NCBI RefSeq assembly: GCF_024323335.1
Contig: NC_066579.1
Location: forward strand, 244,339,068 to 244,403,067
Length of the DNA: 64,000 nt
Direction: 5' to 3'
Source of the DNA: Lathyrus oleraceus
Lineage: Eukaryota; Streptophyta; Magnoliopsida; Fabales; Fabaceae
Shown: positions 50,111-59,462 of the stretch, piece after piece
Layout of the letters: every line of letters starts with the position of its first letter
Numbering within the stretch: position 1 is the first letter of the stretch
Notes under the pieces: model-generated
Told to the model about the DNA's origin: nothing
Databases searched by the model: none
The model's input: only the letters and a program-made list of their open reading frames with translations
Translations under genes and position numbers: made by a program

Positions 50111-51340
50111 TGCAGGATTTCGACGATATGCACGTAGCCTATAGAGATGATGCTCAGAGAGAGCGCTATATCGCTCTGTATCAGCGCCCTATGGCGCCCA
50201 CACGTTATCCTGATCAGCACTGTATGGAGGCACTGGGTATCGAGTCGAGTTCCGATTCCTGAGCCACCAGCTTCACTGGGACGAGTTTGCTGACGACTTG
50301 AGTAACACCTATAGGAACTTGACATTGGAGTTCCTGAGTTCATTTGATTATGACCCATACTCTGGACCAGATGGGTATGCTTCTTTCAGGCTCTTTGGAG
50401 TTGAGCACTCTTTCATCCAGAAAGAGTTCGGTGACCTATTGGGTTTCCAGACCACTCTTGATGCTATCCCGGAGACACCTATGAGATATTTTCTGGGTAA
50501 GGAGGTGGAGAAGTTTTGGAGTGATATATCAGGTGGCGGAAGCCAGGATCCATCTACGCAGCTGTCTCAGGTTATACAAAACCCTGCCTTTAGATACTTC
50601 CAAATGATATTGGCACATTCCTTCCTAGGAAGACCAGATGCTGAGACATTACTGAGTGAAGAGGAGATCTTCCTACTACTTTGTGCATCCCAGTCTCGCC
50701 CAGTAGCATGTGGGAACTTTCTGTTATGTAGCCTCAGCGGTGTCTCCAAATCGACCGAAGGAGTCATCCATGTGGGCGGGATCATTACACAGATTGCTGT
50801 CGCTTTAGGTCTGTCTCGCTAGCTGTCACATCTTCGGACCTACTGTGGGTACACTACCATGGACATCGACTTCTGTTTGACCAGAGGGTTGATGAGGAGA
50901 GCCTCTTTTCACCCATGTCAGTTCCGATTGCTAGTCGACAGCGAGGCTATTCATTATTTCACACTGCCAAATCCTATGATGACCAGTGCATGACCCATCG
51001 AATTGGAGTTATGCTCTAAAGGGCCAGGGAGAGACCATCGAGGAGCCGAGATCACCACCCATTGCTGAGTACACGCCTACACCACCTTCTCCCAGGATCA
51101 CTGTTTTCTCTAATAATCTTTCATTGCAGACCCCCGACATCCGCACCCAGATTGCAGAGTGTCGTAGAGAGATTGCAGAACTTAGACAGGAGGTGGCTGA
51201 CCTCACTTTACAGATGGGAGTATCTGATCTCACCCACGTTACCGAAGCCGACTGTTTATATCAGGAGATCGCAGAGCTCAGGCAGGAGGTAGCCATGCTC
51301 CGTGGATCCACTCAGGAGGACGACATCTCTACTATATGAT
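50111..51340 (+). pseudogene. ATHILA-ORF1-like module 1 (frameshifted)
   Basis: The start is taken as ATG at 50111 (MQDFDDMHVAYRDD). The frame shifts near 50232-50260. It continues as LHWDEFADDLSNTYRNL and LTLEFLSSF, FRLFGVEHSFIQKEFGDLLG, FRYFQMILAHSFLGR and GGIITQIAVALGL, with a stop at about 50820. A further segment from about 50986 contains NWSYAL and a C-terminal coiled coil with two EIAELRQEVA repeats, ending at 51337-51339. The family (ATHILA ORF-1) has no proven function; such proteins lie between integrase and the 3' LTR in Athila elements. The breaks mean it is inactive. Confidence 0.7.
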
Positions 51341-51455
51341 CTCACCATTTCATCTTATTTTATCTCTTTTTTATATTTCTTGCATTTACATAACTCATTT
51401 TATTACATCGCATTTGGAATATTTTGTTAACTGTGTCTACACATTGATATTTCTA

Positions 51456-51567
<112 letters not shown>

Positions 51568-51639
51568 TTATGTTTGTTTTATTTGCATTTTTTATTTTAG
51601 ATTGTTTATTTATTTATTAATCTAATATTTAAATATTTT

Positions 51640-52070
51640 TTATTTATTTATTTTGTTTCTATAAAAATTATGCAAGTCAATGATACTAGGAAATCAGAAG
51701 ACAAATGCTACCCGGACCCCTCAAAGCCAAAAGACAAAGAGAAGCCCAAGCCAAAGGACCAAAATCCGGCCCAGCCAGATTTTGCCTTGTGGCGCCCGCC
51801 ATAGACCCTGTGGCGCCCGCCACAGCGTCTGTAAAAGGTCGGGGCAGAACCCCTTTCTTCACCATTTTCACACCTTACAACCTTCCAAACCCATTTTTCC
51901 ACCTTGAAAAAACGTCCTTGAACCCACAAAAAGCTCACACCTTTCTCATCCCCACACCGTACAAATCATTATTCCGATTTCCATTTTAAATTTCATCCGT
52001 CGGATTTCGTAAAAATCCAACCTTTTCACATTCCACTTCATCTTCTTCATCACGTTTCAAGAGCTACACA
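51640..52070 (+). promoter_or_regulatory. Leader-like region before ORF1 module 2
   Basis: A C-rich, purine-poor stretch precedes the ATG at 52071 and lacks a long frame that makes family sense. It carries the palindromes TGGCG-CC-CGCCA (51790-51801) and CTGTGGCG-CC-CGCCACAG (51808-51825), and the word CCATAGACCCTG. The last resembles GCCATAGACCTTGCC in the Athila LTR (48476-48490). It may be LTR- or leader-derived; no TATA box is evident. Confidence 0.45.
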
Positions 52071-53532
52071 ATGGAGTTTAATGGATTTATTCTTCGAGGA
52101 GGGAAACCGGGAGATAGGCAACGGAAGATTATCGAACGGTTGCAAAATCGAGAGATCCTCCTGACAAGGTATGTTTACGAAAACTGTCTCTACACTTTAG
52201 GTATCTATCATATCATATTTCATTTATTAGATAACTTAGGTTTGCATAATTTCTTTTCCAACAAAGAACCTACCTATGAGCGATTGACAATCGAATTCTT
52301 GAGTTCTTTAATCTATATTGTCAATCCTAACACTGCTAGCACAGTTGGTACTGTCAGATTTAGAATGTTTGTTGTTGAATATGAATTCTGTACCGACGAG
52401 CTAGCAAGCTTGTTAGGAATCCCTCATGGGGACGGTGCTATTTGTGAGGCCCCTTTGGATTCAGATTGGTCAGTCGAGGTATTTTCCTTTTGGAAGCGAT
52501 TATCAAACACTTCCATAAACTCTTTTGAAGGAGTTCTTGCCTCGACTATCTATAACCCGACCATCAGAGTTTTTAGATATTTGTTGGCATGTACTATTTT
52601 TGGCCGGGAGAATCCAAATAAGGTTAATGCTAGAGAGCTTCTATTTTTGCAAGGAAGCTTCACAAATAGACGAATTAATTCGGTCCCGTTCATGCTCGCT
52701 CATATGGCTTTAACTTTAAATAAAGCGGGACCGATTTCTTTCGGAGGATTAATTACGACTATTGCTCGGGCGCTTAACCTGAACAATGAGATAGCTACCC
52801 TAGACCCCTTACCTCCTCGCGCAATTAACCAAAAATTTCTGAGAGACATGAAATTGTGCCGTTTGAGGAGAGAAGGATGCTATGTGCTTATGGTTCATGG
52901 TGTAGCCATCCCATCTATTGTTTTACCTTGCACTAGACGTACAAATGTACGAGATGAAAGGAATTGGACCTACGCTTTAGATGCTCCACCTGTTTTGGGT
53001 CCTCTTCCTCCTAACATTCCTGATGAGGCGGGACATGACATTGATGATGAATATGATCGGAGAGAGAGAGAGATCTCCCGTACCCCACGTGTCCCCCCAT
53101 CATCCTTCACCATCATACACCGCACCATCTTCTTCTTCTGCAGGTACCACTCCTGGCTTTTATATTACAGAAGAGATGTGGCGTGACCACATGGCTAGAG
53201 AGCAAAGGCGTGACGACCTACTCTCTACCAGCCAACAACAACTGGTGAATAACATGAGCTTCATGCAAGAATCGCAGCGGAGGACAGACAGGTCCTACGA
53301 CACTGTTCTACAGTCCCTGCAAACGATTACAAATACGCAAGTCTGTCAGCAACAATACCACCAGCAACACATTGCACTCATAGAAAATACTCAAGGTTCC
53401 ATTTTGGGTAACCTTCGAGAGGTGAGGACCGCTCAGGATGCCTTGCAGGCGAGGATGGACCAGAGAGACCGTCGTCGTACCCGATCCCGTCGTCCACCTC
53501 AGGATGGCGAGGGCACCAGTGGTCAGCAATAG
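52071..53532 (+). pseudogene. ATHILA-ORF1-like module 2 (one frameshift)
   Basis: The first frame runs 52071-53186 (371 codons). It shows ERLTIEFLSSL, FRMFVVEYEFCTDELASLLG, VFRYLLACTIFGR, GGLITTIARALNL and NWTYAL, in the same order as module 1. Near 53080-53140 the frame shifts; the continuation is the 52981-53532 frame, with a serine/proline linker, then FYITEEMWRDHMAREQRRDD and a glutamine-rich helical tail ending EGTSGQQ. It has no obvious transmembrane segment. It is homologous to module 1 but clearly diverged (perhaps a third of residues in the shared core). The family function is unknown. The frameshift near the end could be real or a sequencing error. Confidence 0.75.
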
Positions 53533-53567
53533 GTTGTCAGGTAACTCTTCCCTTATCTTATTTTGAA

Positions 53568-53606
53568 ACATTGGGGACAATGTTCGATTTAAGTGTGGGA
53601 GGAGAC
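53568..53606 (+). promoter_or_regulatory. Athila 3' block with polypurine-like tract
   Basis: ACATTGGGGACAATGTTCGA is followed by TTTAAGTGTGGGAGGAGAC. In Athila elements a block of this type lies just before the polypurine tract that primes plus-strand DNA synthesis. ACATTG-GGGA-CAATGT is itself a perfect 6-bp inverted repeat. A 3' LTR should follow but is not recognisable. Confidence 0.65.
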
Positions 53607-53820
53607 TCTATCGTCTTTTCTTTATTGCTTTTCTCGTCTTTTCTTTATCGCTTTTCTTTGCTGTTTTTAGATAGTTTGTTTATTTTTTATTGCCTTTTAA
53701 AAGAGGTTCGACAGGAGAAAGATAAAGTTATGCTCGAGATACGAACAGAATGTCTTACCTGTTGGTAATCGTACCACCCTCGGGAGAGCACTTGCGGATC
53801 TCCTAAGTATCCTTCCATCA
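53607..53820. other. Junction zone between Athila and Ogre elements
   Basis: Pyrimidine-rich sequence (TCTTTATTGCTTTTCTCG repeated with changes) gives way to sequence that reads, on the minus strand, as Ogre 3' untranslated region (CCCGAGGGTGGTACGATTACC). Both elements should have a 3' LTR near here and neither does. I place the junction within about 53610-53700 without a precise base. Confidence 0.5.
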
Positions 53821-54373
53821 TCGTGAATGTTCACTTTGTTTAAGAACATTTTTTTTGAAAAATTTGTTTATTTTGAAAAACAATGATACTTTATCAATTA
53901 AAACATGCAAAACATTTGTTGAGTTGAAACAAAAAGGAGTGCAAATAATTGGATAAAAGCTCAAATTAATGTGATGGGATGGTAGTCTGCAAAGGGCGAG
54001 ACTCCATAGATCTGTACAAGTTTGAAATCGGTGATATATATTGGAGAGGGCTACATTGAACATAATGACCTTTCCTCTACCATTCTGAATTTTCGATGTA
54101 TTCAAAGCTTCAGTCGACGATGAATCGAGAATCCCTGACGGATGATAGATATAGAGCCTAGTCTTGTCAAGATGCAGTTACTTGCCAAATCCCTAATTTT
54201 TGCCTAGATTGCCCCAGTGTGAGGTGATCAATCTAGCGGGATGCAAATTCTTTTTCAATGTCTCTAACTTTTGCCTGGATCGCCCTTTCGGGTTTTCAAT
54301 CCACCGAGACGCTCCTTTTTGCCTAAGTCGCCCTTTGGGGTGTTCGACTTAGCGAGCTATTCTGCTTTTTTTT
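53821..54373 (-). other. Ogre 3' untranslated region with three hairpins
   Basis: On the element sense strand this follows the integrase stop. Three hairpins lie in a row: 54323-54352 (CTAAGTCG / CGACTTAG), 54276-54303 (TGGATTG / CGATCCA with one T-G wobble on the minus strand) and 54204-54236 (CTAGATTG / CAATCTAG). Each is followed by GGCAAAA on the sense strand. Two loops (54331-54338 and 54284-54293) hold an inner inverted word of the type CCC-xAAA-GGG. The remainder is AT-rich. The 95-codon minus frame over 53818-54105 matches nothing I know. Confidence 0.7.
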
Positions 54374-54600
54374 TTAGGCGAAGTATTTCTTGACTGCATC
54401 GGAGTTTACAGGACGAGTGAACTTCCATCCATTGTAGTAAGTGTCAGAACACTGCCTGAAGAGGCTCTCTTGACAACACATGGACTTTCAGCTTGGGGGG
54501 TTCACTTGCCCCTGGAATCGGGCACGAAAGACAAGACTTTCTTGAGCACAAGGTCCCTCGGAACACACGAGGCTTGACCTTCTCGTTGAATGCTTTTTTC
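54374..54600 (-). pseudogene. Ogre integrase C-terminal tail
   Basis: The minus strand reads KAFNEKVKPRVF, then after a frameshift DLVLKKVLSFVPDSRGK, an in-frame stop where the family has tryptophan, then VVKRASSGSVLTLTTMDG and TRPVNSDAVKKYFA with a TAA stop (54374-54376). This is the end of the Tat/Ogre polyprotein. The frameshift near 54550 and the TGA disable it. Confidence 0.8.
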
Positions 54601-54670
54601 ACTCTCTACTGATATGACTGACCATGACACATGGCAGTTAATCTCTTTTTTCTTTCAGCTGGATTCAGCA

Positions 54671-54992
54671 TCAGTCACTTGGGACTTTGAGGGTGCTATT
54701 TTTCTTTTGTTTTCTTTTGATTTTGCTTTTGATTTCTTTTGATTTCTTTTGATTTTTTTTTTTTTTTTGGATTTTGCACCCTCTTCTTTTTTCTTTTTTT
54801 TTTTGATAATGCCCCAGTTGGCTGTTCTGCTGATTCTCGAGATGCAGCTGAGTGTTCTTCTTTTCTTGCTCAAGAAGTCGGGAAATCTCGTCAGGAATCC
54901 CTTCAACATCATCTTCGTCTGCTTCGAATACAGGGAATTCAAAATTGGGAGGTGACGTCCGATCATTATGTTCAATGGGTTTGAGAAACAAC
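54671..54992 (-). pseudogene. Ogre polyprotein, start of the post-intron part, then deletion
   Basis: The minus frame reads LFLKPIEHNDRTSPP, FEFPVFEADEDDVEGIP and DEISRLLEQEKKNTQ, which resembles the segment just before the RT domain in Tat/Ogre polyproteins. It then becomes low-complexity lysine/glutamine codons (minus-strand AAAAGAAATC repeats, 54695-54805) and stops at 54671. The RT never follows. The purine repeat sits exactly where about 4 kb or more of pol should be. Confidence 0.75.
54695..54805 (+). repeat. T-rich low-complexity patch at the pol deletion
   Basis: TTTTCTTTTGATTTTGC and TTTGATTTCTTTTGATTTC repeats, then homopolymer T runs near 54756-54768 and 54785-54803. On the element sense strand this is an A-rich AAAAGAAATC array joining the start of the RT side to the end of integrase. 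Confidence 0.85.
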
Positions 54993-55261
54993 CTGCATAA
55001 TGATTTTGATATGAAAAGCTTTTTGAAAATCAAACAAGACAATCGTTATGCAGATGAAAAGATTGCTTTTATTCTTGTTTTTAAAGGTTTTTTTGTGATC
55101 ACCAATTTCATGCAAAAAGCGAAAAGGGAAAACAAATGGAAAAACAAATGTTTAACATGCATTTATTTGAATGAAAATATCATTGCATAAAATATTGCCA
55201 ACAATGTCATCACTTCTCCTTTTGGCATGGGAGAAGGGTTTTTAAACAAAGTGATTATTAC
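54993..55261 (-). other. Candidate Ogre intron
   Basis: On the minus strand GT (55261-55260, CTTT|GTAATAATC) and AG (54994-54993, TTATGCAG|GTTG) bracket 269 bp of T-rich DNA. The frame just after the AG is the FEFPVFEADEDD polyprotein segment. Ogre elements are known to carry an intron between the gag/protease side and the RT side of the polyprotein, which fits this place. The splice sites are my reading of the sequence, not proven. Because protease is missing, the 5' exon context is unusual. Confidence 0.5.
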
Positions 55262-55418
55262 AAAGACTTATGAACAGCTGTAGGAACGCCCACAGTGACC
55301 CAATTGTGATAGAACCCGCCGGGGATGACAACTGTCAGTATCTCTTGCATCAGCAGCTTCTGTTTTCTGAACAACCCTTCTGAAGAAAAAGTCGGCGCCA
55401 GCCCAGGACTTGTTATCT
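55262..55418 (-). other. Remnant between gag stop and intron
   Basis: It reads, in one minus-strand frame, QKLLMQEILTVVIPGGFYHN with a stop before the candidate intron. A protease DTG or DSG motif is not visible, so the protease has been lost or never existed in this derivative. Confidence 0.4.
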
Positions 55419-56945
55419 TCAGGCTTGATTAACACGGGGACCTAAATCCTCCAAGATCAGAATACCTGACCTCACAAGGTCTTGAACCTTCATCTTCAGC
55501 TGGAAACAACTGTCCACATCATGACCAGGAGCACCCGAATGATACACACAATGTTGTTCAGGCCTATACCACCACCGAGGGTTGACAGGTACGGGCGGCG
55601 GGTCTCTGGGAGTAATCAAGTTCCGCTCTAACAGAGAGGGGTACAGTTCGGCGTAGGACATGGGGATTGGATCAAAAATGATCTTCTTCCTCTCATTACT
55701 TGTACCAGCTTGATTGTCAATGGGAGGCTGGTAAACCTGCTGCTGAGGATGACGTTGTGGACGCTGAGGCTGCTGAGCTGGTCTTCTCTGTTGCTGTTGA
55801 GGTTGAGTTGCTGGAATAGTCACAGCGGCGACCTGACGATATGGTCCTCTGTTCGCACTCCTTCGACGGTGCACAACATTTGTTTCATCCTCTCCCCTTC
55901 TGGGTACCCCAGAGTGTAGCTTCTTAGAATTTGAAGAGTTTGAAGAGCCAGGATCTTGTATCCTTCCTGCTTTGATAAGGCTTTCAGTTCTCTCCCCACA
56001 GACAACAACATCTGAAAAACTACTGAACGGGCAGCTTCCCATGCGATCCATGAACACTCCTTGCAAGGTCCCAATGAACATGTCGGTCAGCTCTCTCTCC
56101 AACATCGGAGGTTGCACTCTAGCGGCTAGCTCACGCCACCTCTGGGCATACTCTTTGAAACTTTCCTTGGATTTTTGATACAAACTCTGCAATTGGGTTC
56201 GGCTCGGCGCCATGTCCATGTTGTGTTTGTATTGCCTCAGAAAGGCCTCACCCAAATCTCTCCAGCTTCTGACTGATTCTCGCTTCAGATCCATGTACCA
56301 GTCCAAAGATGCCCCAGATAGACTATCTTGGAAAAAGTACATCCACATCTTCTCATCGTCAGTGTAAGCAGAGATCTTCCTGAAGTAAGCCTGCACGTGG
56401 GTGCGAGGACAGGAGGTACCGTTGTACTTTTCGAATGAAGGTGCCTTGAACTTGTAGGGGATCCTCAACCCTTCCACCAGACCCATGTCGGTCACATCAA
56501 ACCCAAGTGAGTTCTGACACTCCATGGCTCGGATTTTCTCAGCAAGAGCATCCACTTTACGATCCCTATCCTCCATTCTGACCACTTCATCTTCCTCACT
56601 CAGCAACGTGAACAAGTCCTCTTGTTGGTTGACAAACGGAGCTGGATGACGAATCGGAGCCCGGGTAGCTCTGACATTGACCTCTGCAGCAAGAGGCTGT
56701 CCATTGATTCTGATGCCCCCTAACTCATCAACCCCATCAAAGTTACTGGCGGGAGCGGCAGCAGCAACATTATCATCCACAGGAACACCCACTAGTGAAG
56801 CACGGTTGGCAGTTGGAATCACAACTTCCTGTCTCCGGGCTAAGGCACGCAGCTCCTCTTGCCCCTGAACGACCCCTTGCATCATGTTCATGAACTGGGC
56901 CATGTTCACCCTCATCTCAGCTAGCTCAGTCTGAACTTGATCCAT
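55419..56945 (-). CDS. Ogre-type gag protein, intact 508 codons
   Basis: It starts MDQVQTELAEMRVNMAQFM, a likely coiled coil over residues 1-40. A variable acidic linker holds NQQEDLFTLLSEEDEVVRME at about 107-126. The retrotransposon gag domain covers about residues 165-330, with NGTSCPRTHVQAYFRKISAY, FFQDSLSGASLDWYMDL and SWRDLGEAFLRQYKHN. A Q/P/R-rich stretch (about 385-420) follows, then a zinc-knuckle-like C-x2-H-x5-H-x4-C in HCVYHSGAPGHDVDSC near residues 465-480. In the family gag builds the cytoplasmic particle and packages element RNA. No stop or frameshift interrupts it, unlike every other element frame here except the right-edge integrase. The frame ends DLGPRVNQA without running into protease. 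Confidence 0.85.
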   Translation of the reverse strand: MDQVQTELAEMRVNMAQFMNMMQGVVQGQEELRALARRQEVVIPTANRASLVGVPVDDNVAAAAPASNFDGVDELGGIRINGQPLAAEVNVRATRAPIRHPAPFVNQQEDLFTLLSEEDEVVRMEDRDRKVDALAEKIRAMECQNSLGFDVTDMGLVEGLRIPYKFKAPSFEKYNGTSCPRTHVQAYFRKISAYTDDEKMWMYFFQDSLSGASLDWYMDLKRESVRSWRDLGEAFLRQYKHNMDMAPSRTQLQSLYQKSKESFKEYAQRWRELAARVQPPMLERELTDMFIGTLQGVFMDRMGSCPFSSFSDVVVCGERTESLIKAGRIQDPGSSNSSNSKKLHSGVPRRGEDETNVVHRRRSANRGPYRQVAAVTIPATQPQQQQRRPAQQPQRPQRHPQQQVYQPPIDNQAGTSNERKKIIFDPIPMSYAELYPSLLERNLITPRDPPPVPVNPRWWYRPEQHCVYHSGAPGHDVDSCFQLKMKVQDLVRSGILILEDLGPRVNQA

Positions 56946-58010
56946 ACTTTTTCTGATGATTGAGTCTGGTCGTGGTGCGGACGGTGATCAACAATCCTCT
57001 CTTAGTCAAAACCCAAAGTGAGAAGTCTCTCCCAAGCATGTCTGTAATGCAAGGATGGTATGTACATGATATGCGTATGACGCGGATGCTATTTTATTAT
57101 GAATGATCCTGAAAAGGATATGCGTATGCGAGTTAACTTTTTTCATTTTCATGCATTACTATTTTTTTGGAAGATAAACATGCTATGATGCAAATGATGG
57201 AGCCAAGACTGGCAGGAACTGGCATCTGAGGAACCATCTGAAACCCCAAAGTCATCTGAGGAGCTGGCATTTGAACCCAAGTCTGGAGAACTGAGTCACC
57301 ATCTGAGCGAGTACCCTCAAATTCAGCCCAGGGATCCGAAATAAACGGAACCCTCTGATCAATACCAGGGTCAAACCTCCGGCGTCCAGAAATAACGATC
57401 CATAAATCCGACTCAAGATCATCAACACAGCATCACTGGCAGAAATTGTACTTGCAGGAATCAAACCCTCCCCTCACAGGTGAATTCTAACAAGGTCATC
57501 CTAAGGCGGACAATGGTCTCGACAATCGGGCAAAGATACTCAACGGGTTTGCCCTCTCGGGTGTGCCGTTGTAGCTCTCTTAAGATCGTCTAAACCAAAT
57601 ATCCGGGAAAGAACGGTCACCGAAGTCAACAGCTCATAAGAGATAATCCGACCTAAGCGGAATAACTCCACCCGGAAGAACTCTCTCAAATGAACCTCGT
57701 CCGGCTGTGGTGACATGTCTCCTCATCATGTCGTACAACATGTGAAGATACATGAGACCACGCTAATCCTAGGTGTGTACTCAGGCCTGGGTATTGGGCC
57801 TCACTCAGAACACCCACCCCAAAACAGAGGAACCACCTGCACAGGAGACAGCTCAATGACAGTATGATGCATGCAAACATAAATGCAAACAATAAATAAC
57901 ATGAATGCAATAAGTCAAACAGCAAACAGCAACCAAAACCCTATCCTAGAGAGCGCTAGGAGAGACTCGCTTAGGGAAGATGGACCAGCAAGAGGTCAAC
58001 TTCTCTATGA
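56946..58010 (-). other. Ogre 5' untranslated leader
   Basis: About 1.07 kb lie between primer site and gag. It contains short frames such as 57252-57464 (70 codons), but none keeps a domain I recognise. Full-length Ogre elements can carry an extra ORF upstream of gag; if one was here it is too decayed to call. Confidence 0.55.
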
Positions 58011-58028
58011 TCCCCAGCAGAGTCGCCA
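58011..58028 (-). promoter_or_regulatory. Primer-binding site, tRNA-Arg type
   Basis: The minus strand reads TGGCGACTCTGCTGGGGA, an 18-nt site of the type described for Ogre elements (complementary to an arginine tRNA 3' end). Two bases (GC) separate it from the LTR end ...GCGACA at 58031. Confidence 0.8.
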
Positions 58029-58334
58029 GCTGTCGCATTACGCGAAAAACCGGCGGGAAAAGAACGAACAACAGAGCCGCCACCGTGCGTTATTTATCCC
58101 AAAAGAGGGAAAGGAAACGCTCAGAGTAAACCTAGGAAAGAACATGGTCTCGCGACCAAAGAGAATGGGTTCGGGAGTCGGTTATGCGAAGGGAAGGTAT
58201 TAGCACCCCTACGCATCCGTAGTACTCTACGGGATCCACGCACAAAAGGAAGGAATATTGGTTGCTAAAACGCTGCTCACACACACACACACTGGCTGAA
58301 AGAGACAAAAGAAACTGACTGAAACTGACTCGGC

Positions 58335-59215
58335 AGGATATCGTATCCTGGGCCTACTTAGTCTATCAGGCATAGACATCAGAGTCGAAGTAGTTCGGAC
58401 CGGGGAAACGACACATGCTCGCTAGGATGTCGCATCCTATGCATACGTATCTCCTTGGACGAAGGAGAATCAGAGCATTCGTAGCTCGGCTGACGCGCAC
58501 ACAAACAAACAAGACACAGGCAAACGTGGAGCCTGAATGCCAATCACTGGACTTACATCAGCATCCGAACCAACAAACACACACACTGGAACCCGAATGC
58601 CACTCGATGGACTTACATCAGCTTCCAAGCACACAACAACACAACAAGTTAATAGGGAGTCGGGGACTCGAGCCTATAACTGTCAAGCACACACTCAAAC
58701 AAACAGACAACAAATTGCTAAGGAGTCAGGCACTCGAGCCTAGCAACTGTCAAATAACACACACAAAAAGAAAAAGGGCGCCCGGAGAGATCAGCTCAAT
58801 CTCCTGCCTACATACTTCATCTGGTGTGAAGATCAGGGCGATGTAGTTCCCCTACGCAGGGACAAGGATCTAGCCTAACCAGATAACAGAGGGAGACACA
58901 ACTCTAGGGAGACTACGACTCGAGCCTAGATGTTGTCATGCAAAGTCAACCCTAAGTTAAGGTTTCTAGCTAACTGGCACAAGGGCCAACCTATCCTAGA
59001 CATGACTTGCACAGGAAGCAAGCCACACACACACCAAACTTGCACAGGAAGCAAGGGTCTCGATTGCAACTAGGGCAAGAGAAAGGGGAGGTCTCAATCG
59101 CAACGAGGGCGAGAGAAAAGAATTAGTGTTAGTTGTTAGTCAAACTCGACAAGACATCGCATCTCGTGCCTACGTATCTCATCTGAACATGAGAATCAGA
59201 GTTGCCGTAGTTCGG
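58335..59215 (-). repeat. Four two-hairpin modules in the Ogre LTR
   Basis: Module A: AGGAT/ATCCT (58335-58349) and GTCTAT/ATAGAC (58361-58377). B: AGGAT/ATCCT (58424-58438) and TCTCCTT/AAGGAGA (58450-58468). C: GAGAT/ATCTC (58787-58803) and CTTCA/TGAAG (58815-58831). D: ACAAGA/TCTCGT with one wobble (59149-59167) and TCTCAT/ATGAGA (59177-59194). On the sense strand each module reads GAACTAC or GAGCTAC, then CTGAT, hairpin, a TACGTAGGC-like word, hairpin. Stem letters change between modules while pairing stays. Confidence 0.75.
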
Positions 59216-59462
59216 CTACGGAGGGACAAAGGCCTCGATTGCAACTAGGGCAAGAGAAAGGGAAAGTCTCGATCACAACGAGGGCGAGAGAAAGGAAAAG
59301 GCTCGATCGCAACGAGGGCGAGAGAAAGGAAAAGGCTCGATCGCAACGAGGGCGAGAGAAAGGAAAAGGCTCGATCGCAACGAGGGCGAGAGAAAGGATC
59401 GCAACGAGGGCGAAAGCAAACAAGGATTAGTCTAAACTAAACCTAACTTGCACAGGAAGCAA
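59004..59462. repeat. Three copies of the inverted word CTTGC-ACAGGAA-GCAAG
   Basis: The word ACTTGCACAGGAAGCAAG occurs at about 59007, 59038 and 59447. Each can fold with a 5-bp stem and 7-nt loop. The copies flank the GAGAGAAAGG minisatellite. Confidence 0.8.
59069..59415. repeat. 34-35-bp minisatellite in the Ogre LTR
   Basis: The unit is CTCGATCGCAACGAGGGCG plus AGAGAAAGGAAAAGG. Two units lie at 59069-59120 and about five and a half at 59233-59415 (starts 59233, 59268, 59302, 59336, 59370), with module D between the two groups. The 59336 and 59370 starts are nearly identical, showing recent expansion. The 75-codon minus frame across it is a repeat artefact. Confidence 0.9.

Noticed and set aside
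54739..55190. Plus-strand frames of 68, 81 and 112 codons
   Set aside because: Shadow frames opposite the A-rich joint and candidate intron of the Ogre element; the minus strand carries the family similarity.
57252..57464. 70-codon minus frame as the extra Ogre ORF
   Set aside because: Too short, without a domain, and interrupted on both sides; kept as untranslated leader.
59196..59430. Opposed frames of 63 and 75 codons
   Set aside because: Both are translations of the 34-bp minisatellite in the Ogre LTR.
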